DNA of 64,000 bases, from assembly GCF_000247815.1 (NCBI RefSeq), contig NC_021677.1, forward strand, positions 63,033,374-63,097,373, given 5' to 3'. Position numbers and translations under genes: made by a program. The notes under the pieces were generated by a model, which was not told the DNA's origin, made no database searches, and was given only the letters and a program-made list of their open reading frames with translations. This document shows, piece after piece, positions 41,793 through 53,428 of the stretch; the stretch's first letter is position 1; every line of letters begins with the position of its first letter. This DNA is from Ficedula albicollis. Its lineage: Eukaryota > Chordata > Aves > Passeriformes > Muscicapidae.

Positions 41793-44129
41793 AGACCCAG
41801 GAGTCCATCAGGATGAACAGAAATAAGAACTGATGGAAAAATGAGCTTTGGGAAGAAGGAATCAGCAGAGGTATTTTTATAATCCAGGAGAAACAGGAAT
41901 TATTTCCCAATTTTCTGCTGGTTGCATCCACTGGGGCTCCCTGGCAGGTAACCATGGCAATTAAAGGTTTGAGAAGAACCAGACAAATTTGGGTAGAAAC
42001 AGTTCCTCCTCACAAGCCATATGGAAAAGATGATTCATCTCAGAGGGAATAAAAAAAAAAGAGAATTCCAACAAGGCAGCAATGCACAGGAAGAAAGAAA
42101 CATCAGAAACACCGGAAACATCAGGAAATCAGCCCTTGAGGCAGGAGCTGTGCTGATCCCAAATCCCTGACCCTCGTGGGCTCCCATCGCTGAACCAAAG
42201 GCCAGGAGGACTCCAGCAGGTTCCAGCTTTCCCCAGTCTGCTCTCAAGGAGCAGCTGATCAGAGCACGTCGAGCTTTTGATGGCACAGCCAAGGGAGATT
42301 TTCCCAGTCAGCTCATTAGCAGCAATCCCATCGCACTGGGAGCACAGAGGGAGGCAGACACCCGGCCTGTGGTCCTGCGGGCTGGCTCGGGCTTGGGTCT
42401 GGTTTATGTTTCCTGTGCTTTCCATGTGGAACTGGGGGGGTTAAAGGGCCAAGTGGGAGGTGAGGGCAGCCCCTTGAGCTGTTGGAGGGTCTCATCCCAG
42501 GGGATTCACCGTGTACCTCTGGAATAATGTCACATTTCCCTCTCCTTGCACTGGAGCAGCTCCCAGGCTCTGAGTTCAACCAGGTATTTTGGGAAGAAAT
42601 CCCAACAGCCTGATGGACCCAAACCCTGGGAATGCTCTGGTCCTTCCCAGGGTTGTGCCTCTGGGTGGTTTTGTTCGGAGCCTGATGAAATTGATGCCTT
42701 AAGTTTTAGCTTTCAAATATTCCAGATTCTGTCCAGCGTTAGTGAGTGACTCTGAGCTCCACACACAGTGTCACAAGCTCTCCTCCCAGCTCAGGCACAC
42801 ACAAACGCCTTAAGTTTTAGCTTTCAAATATTCCAGATTCTGTCCAGTGTTAGTGAGTGACTCTGAGCTCCACACAAAGTGTCACAAGCTCTCCTCCCAG
42901 CTCAGGCACACACAACAATCCTTGTCCAGCCCCAGAACCAAGGACACGCTGCAGCTCCAGCCCCAAAAAGTGCAAACAGAGAGAATGGAGGAGAGAATGT
43001 GGGAGGGTGGGACTGCAGAGCCCGGAGCTGGGATGGGACAGTGAACCCCAAGGTGGGAATGACCCAAAGTGACCCAAGTGTGAAACTCCTGCCTGGGATC
43101 CATGCTGGGTGTGAGCACAGCCGGGCTCTGGCACTGCCCGAGGTGAATCCTTTAAAGGCTTTATTCCTCTAACTCTGCCCAGCCTCTGCTCCAGCTCAGC
43201 CTCTCCAGGCATCAAAATCAGTCACAGAAAGCTCCTCGCTCGGCTGGATTTGGCTCTTTGTGGGAGCTTTCTCCCTTTCCAGAGGATTTCCTGGGAGCTG
43301 CAGCCCTCCCCTCACATCTTCATTAGCATCACTCCTTGCAGCAGGGCTCTCCAGGCCGGCTGGTGGGAAGGATGAGGCTGTGGTGTCATCCCATCAGTCC
43401 CACCCCATTTCCTGCAGGTGAGCACTCCAGCCCTTCCCATCACCTGCTGGTGTCAGGCTGAGCAATTAAACCCCAACCTGCTTTCCCTTCTTTCATTATT
43501 TATTGCTCTTCAGCAGCCAGGAGCTCGTTGCTTTTTCACGGATGTTTTCATGGATTTTCAATGTGATTTCCCTCGTTCCCCTTTCCACGCAGGAGAAACC
43601 AACTCCCCTTGTCCTCCTCTCTTACAATCTGATGTAATTTGCATTTAACAGAGCGTTAACAAATTGCCTGGGGGCATCCAAACCCTCTCCCTGAACGTGA
43701 GGACTTCAAAATGAGGAACAAAGTGGAATTAAAAGGATTCTGGATAAATTTGGCTCCCAGCTTGGCAGGCTGATGAAGCAAACCCTCGTGTCAGAAGCCG
43801 CTTTGCCTCGGGGGAGGAAAAGTCACTTCTCTGTCCTGGAAATGTCACCAGAATAGAGATGAGCTGCACCTCGTCGAGTTCTCTCTGCGGCTGCTTCTCC
43901 AGGAGAAGCTTTGCCCTGGGCAGGACCAGCTTTTCCAGCAGCTGTGTCCTGAGGAAGCCACGTGGGAGCTGCTTCCCGTTTTCCTCGAATCCTCAAAGCC
44001 TGGGCATTGAAATAAGTCAGGCAAAGGTCGTCTGCTGAGGAAGTCAGCAGAGGAGCAACAGCTTTGGTGGCCAAAAATGGCATCAGAAGCAAGAAGATGG
44101 TCAAGGTGCCTTCTAAATTTTTATTTCAT
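41793..44129. other. Unique non-coding sequence with one tandem duplication
   Basis: Contains the 111-base duplication annotated separately. The block at about 43450-43700 has an 'atgtaatttgcatttaac' octamer-like core and no repeats, which could be conserved non-coding DNA. No exon was recognised. Confidence 0.5.
42696..42914. repeat. 111-bp tandem duplication
   Basis: Two consecutive units from 'gccttaagttttagctttca' to 'ctcaggcacacacaa', differing at only a few bases (for example cagcg/cagtg and cacacag/cacaaag). Confidence 0.97.
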
Positions 44130-44299
44130 GCCCAGAGCAGCTGTGGCTGCCCCTGGATCCCTGGCAGTGCCCAAGGTCAGGTTGGACATTGGGCTTGGAG
44201 CAGCCTGGGACAGGGGGAGGTGTCCCTGCCGTGGCAGGGATGGGATGGGATGAGCTCCAAGATTATCCCAACCCAAATAATTCCATAATTCTATGAATT
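44130..44299 (+). mobile_element. CR1 LINE 3' end with octamer tail
   Basis: 'agcagctgtggctgcccctg', 'gatccctggcagtgcccaag', 'ggagcagcctgggacagggg' and 'ccaacccaaataattccata' lead into a short 'attccataattctatg' tail. A good example of an unexpanded tail for comparison with 45466-46525. Confidence 0.93.
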
Positions 44300-45142
44300 T
44301 ATTCGTGTCCGCAATCTCTGAAAACTCAGAAAAAGTGATTTTCAGGCAGGCCCTGAAGTTCTAGCCTGGGAATAGGATTCCTCTTATCCACCCCGAGCTG
44401 TTTGGATCCTTACACCTTCAAATTGGAGCGTGGGATTCTTGGATTCCTGGAGGGGAGTCCCAGCATCTGCCACACCGCCACCCTTCAGTCCCTCACCTCC
44501 ACACAGCTGCAGTCAGGAGGGATAAATCCCTGTTTTACAAATCCCTGATGTGAATTCAACCCGTGTCCAAGGACAGATTCATCTATTACCTTCCTCTAAA
44601 TTGTTTTACATTCCTATTTTAAGTGACTGGGGGATGTCATTATAAAAATTGCAGAGAAATGTCCCATTTATGTCATTGTCACCAGCAGTTTCTGCCGTCT
44701 CCATTCCACACAGGCAATTCAGATTTAAATTATTGCAACATTACTGGACCAGCCCTGCTCTGTGATCTCCTCTTGAAAGTCAATCCTGAATGATGGAGCA
44801 TTTGGAAAAGCTGATGTGGGATTTCTGCTGGGGTTAGGAAGGAAGGAAGGAGACACAGTGATTTTCCTACTTAACTTTTCCTTCCTTCCCTTTTCCCTCG
44901 GGATATCCAGGGAAGCTGGCAAAGCACCAGGGCTGTGCCAGCTCACGAGGGCAGCAGCACACGGATAAATGGAAGCACAGAGGAAGCCCAGCTGGTTCCA
45001 ACACCAGTAATTGCATGCTCAGACACGAGGAACACTCTGGCTCCTCCTGACGGTTCTGAGCTCCCACAATGAAGCTCAGTTAGTTGTGTCAGCAGATTCC
45101 AAGCTTTTCCCACTTCTTCTGTGATTTGACAATCCATAGAAG
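44300..45142. other. Unique non-coding sequence
   Basis: No recognised repeat or exon. Confidence 0.5.
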
Positions 45143-45355
45143 CTCAGAATGGTTTGGGTGGGAAGGGACATTAAATCCCATCCATTTTCCATGGCAGGGA
45201 CGTCTCCCACTTCCCAGGGTCCCATGGCAGGGATGTCTCCCACTTCCCGGGGTCCTCCAAGCCCTGTCCAGCCTGACCTTGGACATTTCCAAGGATTCTT
45301 CTCTGGGAATCTGTGCCAGGGCCTCCCCACCCTCCCAGGAAGTGTCCCAGGCCAG
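45143..45355 (-). mobile_element. CR1 LINE 3' end, left half of head-to-head pair
   Basis: 'aatggtttgggtgggaaggg', 'ccagcctgaccttggacatt' and 'gggcctccccaccctcccag' are minus-strand CR1. A 33-base unit starting 'catggcagggacgtctccca' is tandemly duplicated at 45190-45255. Confidence 0.9.
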
Positions 45356-45470
45356 TTGGATGGGACTGGGAGCAACCTGGCATAGTGGGAGGTGTCCCTG
45401 CCATGGAAAAGGGCTGGGTCTGGATGGGCTTTGAGGTCCCTTCCCATCCAAACCATTCCCTGTCTCAGTG
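45356..45470 (+). mobile_element. CR1 LINE 3' end, right half of head-to-head pair
   Basis: 'gggagcaacctggcatagtg', 'ggaggtgtccctgccatgga' and 'aggtcccttcccatccaaac' are the plus-strand CR1 terminus. It runs straight into the expanded octamer tail. Confidence 0.92.
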
Positions 45471-46525
45471 ATTCTCTGATCCCATGATCCTGTGATCCCA
45501 TGATCCCGTGATTCTCTGTTGCCATGATCCTGTGATCCCATGATTATGTGATCCCATGATTCACTGATCCCATGATTCTGTGGTTCTTTCATCCTGTGAT
45601 CCCATGATCCTGTGATTCTTTCATCCTGTGATCCCATGATCCTGTGATCCCATGATCCTGTCGTTCTTTCATCCTGTGATCCCATGATCCTGTGATTCTT
45701 TGTTCCTGTGATCCCATGATCCTGTGATCCCATGATTCTGTGGTTCTTTCATGCTGTGATCCCGTGATCCTGTGATTCTTTGTTCATGTGATCCCATGAT
45801 TCTCTGTTCCCATGATTCGCTGATCCCATGATCCTGTGATCCCATGACCCTGTGGTTCTTTCATCCTGTGATCCTATGATCCTATGATTCTTTGTTCCTG
45901 TGATCCCATGATCCTGTGATCCCATGATCCTGTGATCCCATGATCCTGTGATCCCATGATCCTGTGATCCCATGATCCTGTGATCCCATGATCCTGTGAT
46001 CCCATGATCCTGTGATCCCATGATCCTGTGATCCCATGATCCTGTGATCCCATGATCCTGTGATCCCATGATCCTGTGATCCCATGATCCTGTGATCCCA
46101 TGATCCTGTGATCCCATGATCCTGTGATCCCATGATCCTGTGATCCCATGATCCTGTGATCCCATGATCCTGTGATCCCATGATCCTGTGATCCCATGAT
46201 CCTGTGATCCCATGATCCTGTGATCCCATGATCCTGTGATCCCATGATCCTGTGATCCCATGATCCTGTGATCCCATGATCCTGTGATCCCATGATCCTG
46301 TTGATCCCATGATCCTGTGATTCTTTGTTCCTGTGATCCCATGACCCTGTGGTTCTTTCATCCTGTGATCCCATGATTCGCTGATCCCATGATCCTGTGA
46401 TTCTTTGTTCCTGTGATTCTTTGATCCAGTGACTCCGTTTTGCTGATCCTGGGATTCCGTAATTCCGTGTTTCTGTGATTCTCCCATCCCGTGTTTCTCT
46501 GATCCCACGATCCCGTGGTTCCAGG
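45466..46525. repeat. Expanded CR1 octamer tail, about 1.05 kb
   Basis: The array begins at the exact place where CR1 ends in ATTCTATG-type octamers. The outer parts are mixed octamers (attctctg, attctgtg, gttctttc, atcccatg). The centre (about 45898-46299) is about 25 perfect copies of the 16-base unit 'cctgtgatcccatgat', a dimer of two octamer variants, with one extra T near 46291. Open frames of Gly-Ser-Gln-Asp-His-type repeats across it are not genes. Confidence 0.95.
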
Positions 46526-48672
46526 CTGAGTTTTCCATGCTCAACCAACCCTCGCCCCGTGTTTTCATCCCTGACCATCCCCTCCAAGGCCGCCCCTCCT
46601 GGTGGATCCCATCATTCCTACCAAACCCACCACCCGCAGCTCCATTTCCTGGGGGAGCTTTTCCAGTCTCCAGCATCTCCAGGGAAGTTTCCTGACGGGA
46701 TCAGGGCAGAGAGAAGCTCAGAAATGATGATTTTGAACCAAGAGAAACCTCTGCCCACGCACTGGCGATCAGATTGAATTATCTGCAGCCTGAGAGCAGC
46801 AGGAATCTGTCGGACCTCCTTGGCCAAAATTCCAGTGGCCTGAACCTCTCCACATCTCCACTTCCAGCTGTGTCCCAAAGCTCATCCCTCCTTCCCGCTG
46901 GGAGCATCCCTGGAGGCCAGGGAAGCCTTTCATCCCTCAGACCCCTTTGGCCAATCTTTGTCTCCTTTGATCTCCACATCTGGGGAAGTTCCAACATTTT
47001 TTAATCTCAGTTTTATCTCCTTCCCTACAACATCCCCATTGTTAGCCCACCAAAACCCCACGGTTTCATTCCTTCAGTCTCGTGCCACAGAAAATGCGAT
47101 GCCATCTTCAGGAAACTCCCCACTGTGCGTTAATTTCTTTCCCCATAATTGTATTTATATTTCAACAAATAGGCTTGAAGTGCATTATTATTCTAAAATG
47201 AGGGCTAATGGCTTTCAGCACTTTCCTGCAGCTAATTGTGCATTTATTTCCCAGCTTTGATGGCTCACAAAGAATTCCAGTTCTTCATTTACATGAAACA
47301 ACTGTGAAGGAGAAATTAACTGGCTGCTTATTTCATCTACGCATTTATTTTTTTTTTTACTCCCTGAAAAATTCGACACAAACTGTTGGTGTCCATCAAA
47401 TAATTCCTTTCCCAGAGGCAGAGCCCCATTAGGAAAACATTTCCCTAAATGAGAAACACCAATCTTCAGCCACCCCCCAACGGGAAAAAAGGGAGGAAGA
47501 ACAATTTATTGCTGCTCTTGTGTCACTCCAGAACATAAAAATTCACATTTTGTTCATAGCAGGGTGGACACAGATTTGTTTTAAGGATCCTGTGACACAA
47601 TTTCAGGGGGGTCACTGAAGACATCCCTGGCTCTGGAGTGGAATTCCAAGGAGTTTGGATAGAATGGGAGATTGGACGACATCAACCACAGTAAAAAAAA
47701 TTTCCTTTAATAATTAACAACGTGGTTCTTGTGTCCTTATGGATTCCTGGGAGCAGCAGGAGACTTGGACCTTCCCCTGAAATTCCAGGATTCCATGAGA
47801 AGGAAGGAAATCCACAAATTGTTTCTTTTAGATCATCCACCCTCTTAAATAATCCCCAAAATTCAGATTTAAAGCATTTCCTATTCCATAAAATCATCCA
47901 GCTTCCATCAAAATGTTCAAACCTTTGACAGGGTTGGAATTAAACTGCCTGGATTTAACTCTCCCTTTCCCAACCATTTTTTTTTCCCAAGGAATTCAAC
48001 TATTTCCTCTCAGATAGCATGGCAGTTTTCCTTCTTGTATTTTTCCTGGAAGAATGGCAGAGAGAAGGAATTAATCCAACAACAACCTTGATGAGGGGAA
48101 GAAAAGTTAATTGGAAAGTGTGATGAGAACCCAGAGCTCATTCCAGCCTGGGCAGCAATGGAAACATTGGTGTTGACAAAGAAAAATTAAAATTTGCTCC
48201 AGAGTTCAAACACTGTTAATAATTGTGGGAAGATGATGCTCAGAATCCTGGGGAAGGAGCCTGAGGGCACATCCCATGCTTAGGCAAATTTTATGGAAAA
48301 GTACAGTTTTCAACATTGTAAAAAATTATCTTTAAAAAAAAAAAAAACCAAACTGAGTCTGGGGCAACACTTTGACCCAAATTTTACTTTAATTTAGAGC
48401 TGTTTTCAGGGGATTTCTGAAAGGTGGAACCTGCTGGGAAAGAAGAATGTGTTTTGTGGGAGAGAGCAGCTCTCCCACATCCCATGGGATGGGGATGCTC
48501 CGGAGGGAGTTTGCTCACAGCATGAGGGTCACTGTTCCATAAAACAAACCAGCAGAGCCTTTGAACTGCTGGAAAATATTCCAGGGGAAGATGGAGAGGT
48601 GGTAAAGGAATTATTCCTCCCTACCAACCTCTGGGCCACGCTCCAGGCCCCTGGTAAAGGCCCAGAAAAATT
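46526..48672. other. Unique non-coding sequence
   Basis: About 47140-47345 is AT-rich, repeat-free text with 'ctaattgtgcatttattt', possibly conserved non-coding. No exon or transposon was recognised. Confidence 0.5.
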
Positions 48673-48845
48673 CCATGGAATTCTGGAATGCTTTGGGTTG
48701 GAAGGGGCATTAAAAACCATCTCATTTCATCCCCTGCCATGGGCAGAGACACCTCCCACTGTCCCAGGCTGCTCCAAGCCCCATCCAGCCTGGCCTTGGA
48801 CATTTCCAGGGATCCAGGAGCAGCCAGAGCTGCTCTGTCCAACCA
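48673..48845 (-). mobile_element. CR1 LINE 3' end
   Basis: 'aattctggaatgctttgggt', 'tggaaggggcattaaaaacc', 'cactgtcccaggctgctcca' and 'cctggccttggacatttcca' are in minus-strand CR1 order. Confidence 0.93.
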
Positions 48846-48954
48846 TCATTAATTGGGATATTCCCACAGGAGTGCTTTCTGCTCCCAGAAATTCCCCGTC
48901 CTGCAGCAGGTTTGTTCCAAACCTGTAAAGACAGTGAATGAACCATCTCAGCAG

Positions 48955-49030
48955 CAGGAGAAATGTTGGATCCCAGAGACCTGGGAGTTCGCAGGAGAAA
49001 TGTTGGATCCCAGAGACCCGGGAGTTCTGA
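48955..49030. repeat. 37-bp tandem duplication
   Basis: 'aggagaaatgttggatccca' followed by 'gagacctgggagttc' occurs twice in a row with one or two differences. Confidence 0.9.
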
Positions 49031-49119
49031 TCTTTCTGTGCTGGCAGGCACTGACCCCATGAGAACACTGCTTGTGACCTGAGGCCTTGGAGAAGCTCCC
49101 AAATTTGAGTGATGGAGTT

Positions 49120-49570
49120 AAAATCACGGGTGTGTAGTTAAATAGAAGTGTGTGATTTCACATGGTGAAGGGTTTGGAATTTGAAGTTTCTATAATGCAG
49201 TAATAAATATGAGACAAGACGGAGGATTTTGGGTGTTGTTTATTTCTGTCATCTTCCTTTTTCATGGTTTCAGGTTGTAATTTTTGTTTGGACAGTCAGT
49301 GCTGCACTGCAGGTCACAGGAGTTTGGGTTTTGGGTCAAAAGTATCAATAATAAAGGTGTTAGTTCTTTATTAAACTGTTTGGCTTTAAAAAACCTTGTA
49401 ACTAGCTAGAACTATCTCCATTTTGCTCACTTTTAGCTGGTGGCTGGAAGTGTTGCAGAACTCTCTGTACTTTAGATCAGATTTAATAAACAACCAAGCC
49501 CAAACGAGAAATCCGTGTCCTTCATGTTTTTAATCCTGACTCTGAGTGAAGACAGAAGAAAACGAAGACA
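49120..49570 (+). mobile_element. LTR-like segment of an avian ERV
   Basis: AT-rich segment with 'ttttaataaacaaccaag'-type poly-A signal text near 49481, followed by 'cccaaacgagaaatccgtgt'. The end resembles, in arrangement, the minus-strand segment at 54690-55095 (AATAAACA, then a ccaaacaNgaaat-like block). Boundaries are uncertain and no internal retroviral sequence is seen. Confidence 0.5.
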
Positions 49571-49689
49571 AGGCACTGATTAAGTGGTGCAAATACCACT
49601 TTTAGAGAGAAATGGAGGGAATACCCACAGGCTGCTCCAGAGGCAGGCAGGGGTGATGCAGAGCAGATCCTGGGATGAAACACCCGCCA

Positions 49690-49958
49690 CTCCCACGGGG
49701 AGAGGGAGCACAGGGGCAGGGCGGGCTCCTCTCCCGGGTGGAAAGAAGGAATGAGAGGAAACAGCCTCAGGTTGGGCCAGGGGAGGTCTGGAATGGGTAT
49801 TATGGGAACTTTCTCCAAAAAGCAGGGAGTGGAGCAGGGGTGGAGCAGCCATCCCAAAAAACACACGGATGCGGCGGGTGGGGCAGGATGCGCTGCTGGA
49901 CTGATGGTCTGGCCGGGCTTTTCCAGCCGCAACAATTCCATGATTTTAACACCACGTT
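49690..49958 (+). mobile_element. CR1 LINE 3' region
   Basis: 'gagaggaaacagcctcaggt', 'tgggccaggggaggtctgga' and 'ggtctggccgggcttttcca' then 'caacaattccatgatttta' are plus-strand CR1. Same subtype as 39214. Confidence 0.85.
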
Positions 49959-50350
49959 GTGGGAGTCTTTGTGCGGGGAGCTCGGGTGAGTTCAGGAGCG
50001 GCAGAAAGAGAGGGATTTGTGTCGGCAGAGTTAAAGGGGCAGGGTGGCAGGGACAGCTTCAGGACCTGCCCTCAGAGCCGGCAGAGGAGGGGAGATGCGG
50101 AGCTCAGGGCTGATTGCCGCCCCACAGCGGGGATGCTGCCACAGCCAGGGCTCCAGAGCGGGACAGGGAGCCTCTGCCCCTGCTCAGGTTGCCCTGAGAC
50201 CAGCTCCTGCCTTGTGAACACCTCCAGCTCCACCTGCATCCAGCACCAGCGGCCGGGGAGCAGCAGGACCGGGGAGAAATGGAGTGGGTGGGCGCTGAGG
50301 GCAGCCCTGAGCCAGGCAGGAGCTGCTCTGGGGGAGTCTTTGTGCGGGGG
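49959..50350. other. GC-rich segment bounded by an 18-base direct repeat
   Basis: 'gggagtctttgtgcgggg' occurs at 49961-49978 and again at 50333-50350. The segment between is GC-rich, without a recognised gene. The right repeat includes the TG edge of a probable minus-strand LTR. Confidence 0.6.
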
Positions 50351-50850
50351 TGGACGGTCCTCAGGGACAAACTCCTGGCTGTGTGCAAGCTGGGGTTACA
50401 GCTGCGTTTATTGTAAGGGTGAGGGTACACAGAGTCCTGCTGAGGGCTGCCAGCCACAGCCCCGAGCAGGACAGAGAGAGAGTGGGGGTGAGAGAGAGAA
50501 GCGAGAGAATAAGGGTGAGGGGCTGAGAGAGTAAGGTAAGAGAGGGGTGGCAGCAGTAAGAGAGCGATTTCCCGTTTACAATACAATAAATCTTCTTCTC
50601 TGATGAATATTCTAATTTCCACTAACCAACCTAACACAAGATACAAATCCTATAGCATTTACATCCAGCCTATAAGAATCCTTACATTACCATAGTGTGT
50701 TATACTTTAAACCCTAAAAACGACTCTTGGACCCTAGCAAGGTCTTCTCTGCCCTTTGGAGCTGCTCTCCAGCAGAAGGCATTGTTCTATCAAGAGGGGA
50801 TCACTTTCAGCTGCCATCCCATTGTCTTCTGGTTATTCAGTAACTGAGGT
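50341..50850 (-). mobile_element. Probable minus-strand LTR of an ERV
   Basis: Read in reverse it ends '...ccacccccgcaca' and has an AATAAA signal (plus-strand 'tttatt' at about 50407) about 65 bases before that end, as expected for an R-U5 region. It includes a purine-rich 'gagagagagtgggggtgaga' stretch. The distal boundary is not defined. Confidence 0.45.
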
Positions 50851-52359
50851 TTGGTGTCTCAAAAGCGGCTTTCATTTCAATCTCGCTCATGGTTTCCATA
50901 TTCTCAGAATCTGAGCGTTCATATTTGTGAGGTTTTCCTGGTTCATCCTTTCCAACACCACTTTGCTTCTCTCACGCTCCTCCACGTGGAGCAAACAAAC
51001 CCCTGCCCGCAGCAACCCCGGAGCAGTAATTCCCATTTCCCACCAGCTCTACTCCTGCACCCTCAGTTTTTCCTTTCTCATCCTAGATCGGTTTGGAATC
51101 ACCCCTTTAATTCCCAGGATGAAGCATCATCTGTGATTATGACACGCAGGGAGATAAAAGCAAAGAGCTTTTCCCCACACAACCTCTCCTTGACTCCTGC
51201 AGAGTCTGCCTCGGCTGCTTTGTAACCCTGCCCAGTCAATTTTGTGCTCAGTGGCTTTTTGGAAGCACAAAGCCTCGCTTAAAAGAAGCTGCTCAGAAAT
51301 TCATTAACTTCACAATGCTCTTGGCCTCGCTCCAGCCACATTACTCCATTTCTGTGGTGCTCAGAATAAAGGAGAAGCGGGGTAGAATTGATCCAAGCCC
51401 CACGCAGAGGTTCCTGTCTCACAGTCTGGGTGGGAACCCAAGCCTGGTTAATCCAGGCTGGGAAATTCCAGATTTTCCAATGGATTCCCTGCAGGTGATG
51501 AATTGGTGTCACAACAGCCCAGCTGACCCAGGGACACTTTTGGGGGGGGGCAAATGGAAAACTGACAATTTTAAAGCTGTCTCAGCTTTTGATTCCTCCC
51601 CAGTTTGTGCCTCAAGAGCTCAGCCACACCAGTGCAGAGCCTTTTTTCACATTTCATCTGTCATTCCTGCCAAATCCTGCTGCTGTCCCCCGTCAGACAC
51701 CCCTTTGTGATGCCCTGAGCCCCCAAAACTCGGGTGTCACCTTCCCAGCTCTGTCCCCCCAGGCAGGTTCATCTTTTCCTCTTAGCTGATCAAAATATCC
51801 TATAAAATCATGGGATTTCTGCCTCAGATTCCCAAATGAATTTAAGGGATCCTAAAATCCCTGGATGTTTTAGAAGGGCCCTTCCCTTACAGTCCCTCTG
51901 TCCCACCCCTTGCCATGGGCAGGGACACTTTCACTCAGATGATATTTAGAGAAATGCTGTGGGAATTCCTGATGCCTCCAGGCTTTCTTTTTTCCCTTTT
52001 ATTTGATTTTTTTTCCCTTTGTGGAAGTGAACCTTTGTCCCCATTAGGACACCCCCGTGCCACCAGCTCTGCCATGTCATTTCACTGGAGCAGATAATTA
52101 GTGCAAAGACAGATTGCACTCCATCAAAGGAGCTTTTGTGAAGGGAGAGAGCAGGAAAAAAAAAAAAAAATCTTTGCTCTGGGCTGCTCTTCCTTTTGTC
52201 AGCCTGGTGGGCTAAAAGGGAGGGAATCATCCCAGTGTAGGATGAAATATTCCTGTTTTTAAGTCGCCCAAATGCCATCAGGAGAAACCAGAACCATCTG
52301 CTTTGCCTTTCTGATTTTCCTGCTGTGTTACTTCCAGGAAATCTGGAATAAAGAGATGT
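50851..52359. other. Unique non-coding sequence with a CR1 trace
   Basis: About 51880-51935 ('gtcccaccccttgccatggg', 'cagggacactttcact') is probably a decayed minus-strand CR1 piece. A15-type run near 52156. No exon was recognised. Confidence 0.5.
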
Positions 52360-53428
52360 TCATTCTTGTCCAACTGGATTTCCCAAAGATTCTTTTCCTT
52401 GTTGTACCTAACACAACTTGCAGGGCTGTGGATTTGTCCTGGGTGGATTCCAGGTGGATTCTGGGTGGATTCCAGGTGGATTCCAGATAGCCCAGCATGA
52501 ATTATCACGATTCTGGGTGGATTCCAGATAACCCAGCATGACTTATCACCAATACCCTTCCACAGATTTAGACATTCCTTATTTCCCAATGATGCCCTTC
52601 ATTGCAGGAATAAATTATTTTTCCATTCGTGGCACATCCCACTCCTTCAGCACCAGTAGTATTAAATAAAAAGGAGATTTTCCTGGTCTAATTGGATTTT
52701 CCAAAGATTCTTTTCCTTGTTGTACTTTACACAATTTTCAGGGCCCTGGATTTGCCCTGGGTGGATTCTGGGTGGATTCCAGATAACCCAGCATGACTTA
52801 TCACCAATACCCTTCCACAGATTTAGACATTCCTTATTTCCCAATGATGCCCTTCATTCCAGGAATGAATTTTTTGTCCATTTGTGGCACATCCCACTCC
52901 TTCAGCACCAGGAGTATTAGATAAAGAGGAGTTTTTCCTGGTCTAATTGGATTTTCCAAAGATTCTTTTCCTTGTTGCACTTAACACAATTTTCAGGGCT
53001 GTGCATTTGTCCTGGGTGGATTCCAGGTGGATTCCAGGTGGATTCCAATCAGTCCAATAAGACTTATCACCAAATACCTTTCTTCTGATTAAGAAACTCC
53101 TTATTTTCAGTGATGCCCTTCATTCCAGGAATGAATTTTTTGTCCATTTGTGGCACATCCCACTCCTTCAGCACCAGGAGTATTAGATAAAGAGGAGTTT
53201 TTCCTGGTCTAATTGGATTTTCCAAAGATTCTTTTCCTTGTTGTACTTTACACAATTTTCAGGGCCCTGGATTTGCCCTGGGTGGATTCTGGGTGGATTC
53301 CAGATAACCCAGCATGACTTATCACCAATACCCTTCCACAGATTTAGACATTCCTTATTTCCCAATGATGCCCTTCATTGCAGGAATAAATTATTTGTCC
53401 CTTTGTGCACATCCCACTCCTTCAGCAC
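52360..53428. repeat. ~260-bp tandem repeat, four copies in alternating types
   Basis: Copies begin near 52360, 52676, 52932 and 53198. Each has 'aaagattcttttccttgttg', a GGTGGATTCC subrepeat, 'acttatcaccaata', 'gatgcccttcatt' and 'gcacatcccactccttcagc'. Copies 2 and 4 share 'gggccctggatttgccctgg'; copies 1 and 3 share 'gggctgtg' plus 'atttgtcctgggtggattcc'. The period is thus a ~521-base dimer. Copy 1 has an extra internal duplication of the GGTGGATTCC region. Confidence 0.95.

Noticed and set aside
45749..46676. Gly-Ser-Gln-Asp-His repeat protein on the minus strand; also considered as a CRISPR-like array
   Set aside because: It is the expanded CR1 octamer tail. The units are contiguous with no spacers and the genome is vertebrate.
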